From Anodontia alba (lineage: Eukaryota > Mollusca > Bivalvia > Lucinida > Lucinidae): 64,000 nucleotides of DNA. A program made the translations under genes and the position numbers. Under the pieces are notes generated by a model. The model was given only the letters and a program-made list of their open reading frames with translations. It was not told the origin of the DNA and did no database searches. Below, piece by piece: positions 43,201-55,200 of the stretch (position 1 is the stretch's first letter; the number at the start of each line of letters is the position of its first letter). The stretch lies in NCBI GenBank assembly GCA_964016985.1, contig OZ024827.1:17861374-17925373 (forward strand), written 5' to 3'.

Positions 43201-46200
43201 TACACTGCTTGTCACTCATCCAACAGTTTTTAGACACATCAGCTGGTAGTGTAATTGATTCATTCAAATTTTAGGACAAGTATGGTAAGGAGGTAAGGTA
43301 GCCTGATATTTAGGATAAATACAGTTTATGTTGTAATCTAGATGCACTGATTTAACCTTTACCACGCTTTTCCCTAATTTAGCAGATGACAAGCTTGCGA
43401 TATTTTTCTTATTTTTCTCAGAAAACAGTATTTGACATTTCATGCAGCTTGTCTCCAATTTGTGTGAAGTGTCAAATCCTGTTGTCTCCTGGGAAAAGTA
43501 AGAAAAATGTTTGAAAATGTCATCTGCCCAAAATTTCACCCAGTCACTAAGCTTTAATAATAACCTGGGTAACATTTGGAATAAAGTATTATGGTGGTTT
43601 GATGATATTTTTGTTCAAATCAAATGAAGTAGAATGGAAATAAATTAATCCTGAGAAAATTTATGCTGAATTTGCTGCATATATTGATTTTCATATTACC
43701 CTGTTTACCCTAAATATTTGAACAGACAGGACTGGGCAAACAGTGTAGGCCCAGATCAGATGCCACATATTGCGGCATCTGATCAGGGTTTGTTTGCCAC
43801 TCGTCTAGCAGTTTTTAGACACACAGTAGAGAGTAAATTGTTAAAATTTTAGGACAAATATGGTAATGAGTTAAGATGTCTGAATACTTAGGATAAATAT
43901 GATACTTACTAAGTTCTGTTTTTTTTTGTTTTTTTTTCAGTAAGGACTGTTAAAAATGTCCATACCAAAGTAATGTGCAACTGATACTTCCTATAAATGG
44001 CTTATGGTTAAACAAATAAAACCAAGTTACAGATTAAAAAGAAGATTTTTATCAATTTCAACAGCTTTTAAGGATTGTTTAGGTTCATCGAATGATAAAA
44101 TTATATTATTCTTGGAAATGTGATCTTTATTTAGTCTTGGGTAATGAATAAGGTTAGTCAGCGGTACATGTAACTGTTAATTAACCCTTGTCCTGCTGAA
44201 TAAATTAAGATGCCACGCCCACTTCTAAATTTCAGCCAGTCGGATTATTTGATCCGGATTCTGCTATAAATTCACATTATAAATGGCAAACAGTGCAGAT
44301 CCAGATCAGTTGGCTTCTTCAGAAGCCAACTGATCTCGATCTACACTGTTTGCAAATGTAGGGTATATCCGGGTTCAGCAGGACAAGGGTTAACATTAAA
44401 TCAAATTCTTTTCAAATTCATGGCCATACTGTTTTTACCCTAAAGCTACCACGATACATAGCTGACTATAAGGCACTGTGATCTATAAAAAAACTACTGA
44501 TATATATGAAGTACTGATATATCTTTCTTAGTTGTCCAAATAAAACATATTTTAAGGGCACTCATCAGCATCACCTCATGGGTGAAGTACTGATAATGTA
44601 TGTTTTTGTGGAGAAACATGTAGCCCTGAAAATAGCATTTTGTATTCATACAGATTGTCTCCTCAGGGAGGTAGTTTGTATGACCCTGTTTTCTGGGAAG
44701 AGATATCACAACATTGTGGTGTGCTGAATGCCAAAAGAGTGCTAATGTTTAATTTAAATACTCTATATTGCTTTGGTTATACTTCACTTTTTGCTAGATA
44801 AGTTGCTCTTGGAGATTTGGGACAAGTCAAGAAAAGTTTTATAAAAAACAACAAAAAAATCTACAATAACGGAAATGTAAGAAAATTTCAATTTCAAAAT
44901 TGATGCATTTTTTAGAAGTATTCAGATATTAAAATCTACAGTAATTGCACCATGAGCATAAAGAAAAGACCTAGTGCCATTTAATGGCTTGTTCATTATA
45001 AATCAGGGTTTTAATTTGGTTTCAACCATTAAAGTCTAAATGAAATTTTAGCATATTACATATTATTATTATTTTTTTGGTTTACTTTTCAGAGAAAAGA
45101 AGACTTGGCATTTCCTATGAATTGTCTGCTAGACAGATGATTCACACATGGAATATCAAGCCTTATTGTCTCTGAAAAAAGGAAAAAAACAAACATTTTT
45201 GTTGTCTACTGTCGTTGTGATTTAAGAGTTAATTTGGTTTTAAATTTGTACTTTTAACAGCGTTACTAGAGTTTACACAGCCAGTGCTGGTAAAACGAGA
45301 AGACCCACATTCTCGGCAGAATACTATCAAAGAGATCAGGAGGCGGGCAGAGACTGGCGGTAAATGGCCGCAGATTGTGATATTTCCTGAAGGAACCTGT
45401 ACAAACAGGTCTTGTCTCATAAGTTTTAAACCAGGTAATTAATGGCTTTTAACCCTTAAAGTGCCAAGTAAAATTTGTAGTAGACATCCTAAATTGTTTA
45501 TTGTTGAACAATTTTTTAAGCTTCTTCAAATGAAGAATAATTCATTACAATATCTTTAATGTTAGCTCAATTCTTGGGCTAAAACTTTCCCAAGAGTTAA
45601 GTGAACAGTAAAGAAATTTTTATTTATTATTTTTATGCCCCCGCTTGCCAAAGGCAGGAGTGGGGCATCATAGCATTTCGCCGTGATGTTAAGTCCGTAT
45701 GTGCGTATGTCACGTTTGTAACCAGGTTCAAGTTTACCTGCAAGTTTAGGTGCAATTTTATGTCCGCGTTTCTCTTGCAGCTTATAACTTTCATACCTTT
45801 CGGGCTAGAAAGTTGAAACTTGGTATGATGGTTACCTAGAGCAAGACCTTTCAATGCATGGTACCATTGCCCCAGGGTCATGCCCCTCGACGGGGCTAGG
45901 GGTCAAAATATGTAACAGGTCACCAAGAAAACATACAAAAATGTGACTAAAAATATCACAGTGGGGCTGAAGAGTGAAAATTTAGCACAATAATTACACA
46001 GAGGAAAGCTGTTTAGTTGTTGATGAAAAGGCAAGTTTTAGGCCACTGATTCTGGATCGGGGTGGGGCTACTGGGTGGGGCCAAAGAAAATGTAAAAGTA
46101 TTAAATATGTAATATCTCAGAAACTGTTCAGATCCCAACCCCTAAACCTATGTATTGTTGTTTCTTATGATGAGATGCATTCAATGTCACATACCCTGCA

Positions 46201-49200
46201 ACCCCTGGGATCATGCCCCACCCTGCCCTGCCCCTTTCATTTCATCTAAAGCCAAATATCTCAGAAACTATTGAGATCCCCACCCCTAAACCATATATAT
46301 TATTTTTCATTATGATAACATGTATTCAATTACACATACCTTGTGTCCCTCAGGGGTCACATTGTTTCAACTTAATTTTTTGCAAAATGCCTGTGTATGG
46401 ATGAGGTTCGCCCTGGGTGGGGGCATCCGTGTCATCTTGGCACATTTCTTGTTACTTTTTTGACATGTAGTTATTGAAATTTCATTTGAATCATCTGCAT
46501 GGCTGACATTTGACATGAAATGTCAAGACTTTTATTCTCTGAAAAAAAAAAAAAGAAAAAAAGAAAATTAAAATTGTTGTCCACTGCAGTTATGATTGGC
46601 ACTTTAAAGATTAAGAGCACATGGTGTGCAATAAATTCTTTGGGATTTGGGAGTTTGTCTGCATGCAAGAATTTTCCAGTCTATAAATATTAGAGTGTGA
46701 AATCATGATTATTTGTTTTTGTGCTGACATAACATTTATTTTCTTTTCTTATTGATTGAAAATCTTTGCAAATAACACTTATTTTTTCAAAAAGCATGGC
46801 CTGATATTTCATTCAACTCAGAAATGAAAATGACCTATTTTTTTTCATCAAATTAATAGATTAAAGAAAAAACAAAAACAACAAATAAGTAATTAGGCAT
46901 ACTTAATTTGCTCTGGTTACAGCTGTCTCTTGCAGACCAAAAGTAGGTTTTTATACGCCCGTTTGAAAAACGGGACGTATTATGTTACAGGGTATGGCGT
47001 CCGTCCGTAAACTTTTTTCGTTTCCGGCTAACTCCTCCTACAGTTTACATCCGATCAAGCTGAAACTTGGTATATAGTTAGACCATGATGTGGCGCAGCG
47101 CATATTGTTTCAGGGTTACAGTCCACCAAATGTTTGTAGAGTTATGCCCCTTAGAAAATTTCTGTAAACTTTTCATTTCCGGTTAACTCCTCCTACATTT
47201 TACATCCAATCAAGCTGAAACGTCATATATAGTTAGACCATGATGTGGAGCAGCGCATATTGTTTCGAGGTTACAGTCCACCAAATATTAGCAGAGTTAT
47301 GCCCCTTTGAAAAATTCAGTTCACTTTTCATTTCCGGCTAACTCCTCCTACAGTTTACATCCGATCAAGCTGAAACTTGATTTATAGTTAGACCATGATG
47401 TGGAGCAGCGCATATTATTTCAAGGTTACAGTCCACCAAATATTAGCAGAGTTATATCCCTTTGAAGATTTCTATTAATTTTTCGTTTCTGGCTAATTCC
47501 TCCTACAGTTTACATCCAATCAAGCTGAAACTTCATGTAGTTAGATCATGATGTGGTGCAGCGCATATTGTTTCGCAGTTACAGTCCACCAAATATTAGC
47601 AGAGTTATGCCCCTTTGAAAATTTCAGTAAACTTTTCGTTTCCGGCTAAATCTTCCTACCGTTTACATCCTATCAAGCCAAAATTTTATTTGTAGTTAGA
47701 CCATGATGCGGAGTAGCGCATATTATTTCAAGGTTACAGTCCACCAAATATTAGTAGAGTTAAACCCCGTTGAAAATTTCAACTAATTTCTATTAATTTT
47801 TTGTTTCCGGCTAAATCCTTCTATAGTTTACATCCGATCAAGCTGAAACTTCATAAATAGTTACAAGATGATGTGGAGCAGCACATATTATTTCGAGGTT
47901 ACAGTGCACCAAATATTTGCAGTTTATGCCCCTTTGAAAGATTTTGTAAACTTTTCGCAGCATATTGTTTAGAGGTAAGCATATTGTTTAGTGTGCAAAT
48001 TTTATTTTATAATAGGTATATTTTTTGCAAATAACTAAAGTTTTGGTCATATGGGCAAGATTCCTTAGAAGCAGCAAACTTCTCCCTATTTTCCCAGGAG
48101 GGAGAAGTCACTTCTTCCTTAATTCCTGGGCCAGCTTGGTCGCTTAAGTTACAGTTCACCAAATATCAGCAGAGATATGCCCCAATGAAATTTTTTTATT
48201 TTTTTTTTTATTGTAATTCCACTTACAGTTTATATCCGGAGCACTGAATTATACAGGAGCCAGTTTTTGTGCTACATCTTTTTACTTGCCAAGGGCGTAT
48301 AATGCCCCACTTAGCGGAGCTCTTGTTATGCCATATAGATCAGGGGAGCTTACCAGTACTTCACCTTGTTAAAAGTATATTATTTATTCCCTGAAATGAA
48401 ATTGGAAGCCTTGTTATCAGGGAAAAAGAAAAACATTTTTTGTATTAGCTAAACATTTCAGTGAAGCATGCAAAAGGTCACTAGTGCTTCATGTGAAAAT
48501 TTTTGTAAGGAGAATGGATACACTTTCAGGGGAGGCAAATCTGTCAAATTGTGTTTTGTCTCCTTTCTGAAAGGGAATCTACTGTAAGAGGTAAGAATTT
48601 GCTCCCATTGGGAGCATGTTGGGAGCAAATTAGACTGGCTCCAGACTCCAGTGACCAAATATTTTTCTCATAATCCTCCTTTTCTCATAATTTCACCAAA
48701 ATAAAACCAAAAAAAAAAAATAATGACAACAAAGCCTGGTCAATAGTGATCAGCCTTTATACCGGTAGTCATGAGATTACTTTGGTTTTATATTAGTGGA
48801 TTATTAAACAGATTATATAAGAAAAAAACAAAACAAATTTAGTCACTAGGAGCAAATACTTACCTTTTGCAGTAGATGCTTTATCAAAAGAGGATGGTTA
48901 TACAGGAAGTAACAAATATTGTCTCCCTTGTTCAGATTACCAAAAATTTCCCAAGTGGATCCAATCCCTTTGAATTAAGATTCTATTACGTATTGTTGTT
49001 TTGTTTTGCAGGTGCTTTCTACCCAGGGGTTCCTATTCAACCAGTCACTCTCAAATATCCTAATAGACTGGTAAGTTTGTTTGTGTTGAGGTTTTACAGC
49101 CCAGTCAACCCAATGGGGTCATGTCAAGTGCAGTCAGTTTACCTAACCACACGTTTAATGGGCAGGCTTAGTCCTCTAAGCCGTTAACCAGTATTGTGTG

Positions 49201-52200
49201 CATTCTTTCACCAGAAACTGACAACTGCCCTTCTTGAATCAGCGGAAGGGAGGGAATGACCGTAGAATATATTTCATGATCAATCTCCACGAAAGAATGT
49301 TGCCGACCTCGGCGGGGGTTGAACCCACGACCTCCTGGTCTCCAGTCGGACGGCGCATCCAACTGAGCCACCGAGGCCGGCTAATAGACTGGTATAAATC
49401 AGAATACTATATTTGACCTAATTACCGCATTGTGCGCTTAGAATTTTCTAAATTACTGGAAAAATCTTGTAGTAAAATATCCACCTGATAAGGACTATAA
49501 AGTAAGATAAGAAGATGACTTCATGAGATGATTATTTAATGATATTATGGGATATGTTTTTTTTCTAATTTTCTGCATAAAAGCATATGTTGTTGGTACT
49601 CATTTGAGTTGCCTCGATTTGTCGAGGCAATTCAAATGGGTACCAACAACATATGCTTTTATAAAAAAGCAGTTAAAAGTACACAAGCTGTAATTTGAAG
49701 CCTACCAAATTGCTTGAGTGTGTGCTTATAAGGGTATAATTACACCACAACCTCCTTATAACACTATTGTTGGGGTCCAAAACATACAACCTGTTAGTTA
49801 AATAACCATGTTATATCCAAACAAAATGTATAGATTATATTGAAAAATGACCATTTATGGTCATTTTTCAATATAATCTATACATTTTTGGGATCCATTT
49901 TTGAACCGTGTTATATCCAAAACCGTGTTATAACGAACCGTGTTATAAAGAGGTTGAAGTGTATGTGGAAAATAAGGTCCAATGTGGTAAGAATAATAAT
50001 GCACAGGAATATCTTTATAAGATGACTCCTTATAAGACAGTTTGGATATAAGATGTTTAAAGGTGAACCCCATATGTGTGCAAAAACAAAAATGTATAGA
50101 TTATATAGAAAAATGTACATTTATGGTCATTTTTCTATATAATTTAGACATTTTTGTTTGGATACAACACGGTTGTTTTGTTCACACAGTTTTCACTTTG
50201 GATCCCAGCAATTGTGTTATAAAGAGGCTACCCAGTGGGCACATGACGTTTATACAACGTCGGCTCAACGTCGATGCAACGTCATGACGTTGCATCGACG
50301 TTGAGGCGACGTTGTATTAACGTTATGTGCCCGCTGGGTATGGTGCAGATACTGTAGGAAACTAGCTTGGCCATGATAATAATACCATATATGCCACAAC
50401 CTCTGTATAACTCTGTTTCTGGGATCCAAAGCGTGTTGTATCCAAACAAAAATGTATAAATTATGTAGAAAAAATGACCATAAATGATGCAGTTGTTTGT
50501 GGCATCTGCATTGTACATCATGGTACATTTCAAACAGTGCACCTCAAATACTAGTTACCATTTTTATCCAAAAGGTTGGGACAGATTTGTCTTAGCAAAC
50601 AGTGTAGAATGGTAAGGTGTTAATATTTAGGGTATTTACGGTAACTCAGGCTGCTAGTTACCAACATGTGCAACTAAGACTGCATCCTGAGTAAGATTTC
50701 AAATTTAGCCAGTATCTTCTAGAGGAGTCTGAGATTATATGAATCTTTCATGAGTGTGAGGTGCAGACTGAACAATCTATTACAGCATCACAAGGCTAGC
50801 CGAGTGGTGTGGAACAGTTATTCAGAGGAACATATTTTTCACTCTGCACCAAGCACCCATGATAGTTTCTTTTTCTTGCATGCCTTTTGATATAATACAG
50901 CTTAAGTTATTAATTAAAACTGATTAAATGCAAATTTGTAGCATTTGTTTACCTTTTAAAGAAGCAGACGCCACTGGCAACTGACATTCCCTTCTTTCTG
51001 ATGTCCGACATAACATAAACTGAGGTCATTTGTTAATGGTCTTGATATTAATGGTCTGTACAACCAATGTCTTGACGATGGAAGTATTTGACCTCCTATG
51101 CAACCAGTGTATTTAATGCACATTAAGGTCTTCCTTTTTTTTCTCCATCCCACAGATGATAAGATTTGTCAGCTGTGGTAAAAATTGTGGAAACCTCAGT
51201 TCACATATCGAGGGTTGAGCGCTAGACTAGCGTAAGTCAGATGGTTGTTTTTCCCCAAACCTAATCTCCTCACTATGAAGGCGTTATGAAGATTACAACA
51301 TTTCTTTCTGTAAACAATGAAAATTTAGGTGCCATTGCTCGTATGAGCAATGGCACCTAAATTTGCATTGTTTACAAAGGGGTCCAAGTTGCCCCTAAAC
51401 AAGGGTTTCAAAAATATGTTTGAGTTACTATAGTCTTGCGCTCAACCCTCGATATGACTTGCAATGCAAGAAACATGCTCTTTATGCTGTGTGTAGGCAA
51501 CAAAAGCCTAGCTCAGTCTCTGTATTTGGGCAGAGGCAATTCCATGGGCAGTCCACAAGATATGTTTTGGTGCAAATACTACAAAATGTATCCTGAGTTG
51601 TCATCACATCATGAAAACATGCCTATATAATTTTGACCCACCTTAAATCTCACTTTTATATAGTAAAGCTGTGGTTTACAGGGGTATATATATTATTTTT
51701 CTTATTTTGCTAAAAAACATAGATTGTGGATACTTGTCAGAACCGCCTCGCCAAGGCATTTCTAACGAGTACCCACAATCTATGTTTTGAGCAGAAATAT
51801 GAAAAATATAAGAATTTTTTATCTGAAAATTTTCCTTTTTTGGTTGTAAAATTTCAATATATTTGAATAGGCATGTTTTCATAATGACAGTTATCTTTTT
51901 TTGAGCTAGGGGACTAGGGTAAATGACATAAAATTACACCTGAGTTTTTGACATAATGGTACATGCAAACAGTACAGACCCCAATCAGACTTACCTTCTT
52001 TGGATATTTCAGAGGCTGTAGGTACATGCGATCAGCGAAGACTGATCAGACTGCGGTTGCACAGGCTCATCTGAGTTTTCGCTGGTTGTGCAAGTATTAT
52101 TGTAGGTTTTGTCATGCACTGGCTCATTTTTTCTAATTATGCCCCGCCACCAAAAAAGTGGCGGGGTATTATGTTATACCCTTTGAAATTTTTAGTGTCT

Positions 52201-55200
52201 GTCCGTCTGTCTGTCTGTCTGTCCGACCGTCCATCCGTCCGTCATCGCCCCCACCATTCTTCTGCCCGCAACTCCTCCTACAGCCAATCCTTTTCAAACT
52301 TAACAGGGGCTTTTAGGATGGTCTGAAGATATGCATATTGTTTTTTCAGAATCCTGAAATTATTTTTTATCACATTTTTTGCATTTTTAACTTAGAATTT
52401 TTTTCGGGCCCTAATACTACAGAAATGTATAGGGAGTATGTACCTTCTGCCCACAACTCCTCCTACAGTTTTAGGCCAATCCTTTTCAAACTTTACAGGC
52501 GCTTTTAGGATGGTCTGAAGATATGCATATTGTTTTTTCAGATTCCTGAAATTATTTTTTATCACTTTTTTTGCATTTTTAACTTAGACTTTTTTCGAGC
52601 CCTAATACTACAGAAATGTATAGGAAGTATGTACCTTCTGCCCGCAACTCCTCCTACAGTTTTAGGCCAATCCTTTTCAAACTTTACAGGCGCTTTTAGG
52701 ATGGTCTGAAGATATTCATATTTTTCAGAATCCTGAAATTATTTTTTATCATAAGTTTTGCATTTTTAACTTAGACTTTTTTCGAGCCCTAATACTACAG
52801 AAATGTATAGGGAGTATGTACCTTCTGCCCGCAACTCCTCCTACAGTTTTAGGCCAATCCTTTTCAAACTTTACAGGCACTTTTAAGATGGTCTGAAGAT
52901 ATGCATATTGTTTTTTCAGAATCCTGAAATTATTTTTTATCATAATTTTTGCATTTTTAACTTAGACTTTTTTCGAGCCCTAATACTACAGAAATGTATA
53001 GGGAGTATGTACCTTGTACACGCAACTCCTACATTTTCAGGCCGATCCCTTTGAAACTTTACACACGCTTTTAGGATGGTCTGAAGATATGCATATTGTT
53101 TTTTTCCGAATCTTGAAATTATTTTTTATCATTTTTTATTCCTTTTTTAACTTAGACTTTTTTGTGTTTTTTTTTTTTGTTTTTAGCTCGCCTGTACGAA
53201 GTACAAGGAGAGCTGTTGTAGTCACCCCGGTCGTCCACGTTTGCGTCTGCGTTTGCGTTAAAGTTTTTCAAATGCTTATATCTCAACAGTCACTCCTCAC
53301 AGAGGCATCAAATTTGGAACTTAGGTACCTTGGAGGGTCTTCTGAGATTCCAAGAGAATAAACCCCTGGGTTCATGCCCCTGGGTGGGGCTAGGGGTCAG
53401 AATCTAGGACACCTTTGTAATACTGTGTTAAAGTTTTTCAAATTCTTATATCTTGACTTTCACTCCTCATAGAGCATTCATATTTAGAATTTGGGTACCT
53501 GGAGGAGTCTTCTGAGATTCCAAAAGAACATACCCCTGGGTTCATACCTCAGGCTGGGCCTTGGAGTGGGGCTAGGGGTCAAAATCTAAGACACATTTGT
53601 AAAATCTTATATGCCTACAGGTTATAGACACAACTGGTTATACATCAGCTAACTATGTGACATCGGTTTAAGTGTAAGAGAGTGAATGTCATGGTGACCT
53701 ACATTTTACGGTCCAGGTCACCTAGATTTCACGGTCCAGTGATTTTGCCTTATATCTTGAATACTATTTGTTGGATAAATGTCACACCTAGGATATTACT
53801 TCCATGTGACCCAATGAATGACCATTTACTATATCTAGGTCATTGTGACCTATATTTCATGGTTCAGTGAATTTGCCTTATATCTTGAATACTATTTGTT
53901 GGATAAATGTCACACCTGGGATATTAGTTCCTTGTGACCCGATTATTGACGTCAAATATATCTCAGTTGGTGTGACCTAAATTTCATGGTTCAGTGATTT
54001 TGCCTTATATCTTGAATACTATTTGTTGGATAAATGTCACACCTGGGATATTAGTTCCTTGTGACCCGATTATTGACGTCAAAATATATCTCTGTTGGTG
54101 TGACCTATATTTCATGGTTCAGTGATTTTGCCTTATATCTTGAATACTATTTGTTGGATAAATGTCACACCTGGGATATTACTTCCATGTGACCCAATGA
54201 ATGACCACTTACTATATCTAGGTCATTGTGACCTATATTTCATGGTTCAGTGATTTTGCCTTATATCCTGAATACTATTTGTTGGATAAATGTCACACCT
54301 GGGATATTAGTTCCTTGTGACCTGATTATTGACGTCAAAATATATCTCTGTTGGTGTGACCTATATTTCATGGTTCAGTGATTTTGCCTTATATCTTGAA
54401 TACTATTTGTTGGATAAATGTCACATCTGAGATATTAGTTCCTTGTGACCCGATTATTGACGTCAAAATATATCTCTGTTGGTGTGACCTATATTTCATG
54501 GTTCAGTGATTTTGCCTTATGTCTTGAATACTATTTGTTGGATAAATGTCACACCTGGGATATTAGTTCCTTGTGACCCGATTATTGACGTCAAAATATA
54601 TCTCTGTTGGTGTGACCTATATCTCATAGTTCAGTGATTTTGCCTTATATCTTGAATACTATTTGTTGGATAAATGTCACACCTGGGATATTAGTTCCTT
54701 GTGACTCGATTATTGACATCAAAATATATCTCTGTTGGTGTGACCTATATTTCATGGTTCAGTGATTTTGCCTTATATCTTGAATACTATTTGTTGGATA
54801 AATGTCACACCTGGGATATTAGTTCCTTGTGACCCGATTATTGACGTCAAAATATATCTCTGTTGGTGTGACCTATATCTCATAGTTCAGTGATTTTGCC
54901 TTATATCTTGAATACTATTTGTTGGATAAATGTCACACCTGGGATATTAGTTCCTTGTGACTCGATTATTGACATCAAAATATATCTCTGTTGGTGTGAC
55001 CTATATTTCATGGTTCAGTGATTTTGCCTTATATCTTGAATACTATTTGTTGGATAAATGTCACACCTGGGATATTAGTTCCTTGTGACCCGATTATTGA
55101 CGTCAAAATATATCTCTGTTGGTGTGACCTATATTTCATGGTTCAGTGATTTTTGCCTTATATCTTGAATACTATTTGTTGGATAAATGTCACACCTGGG

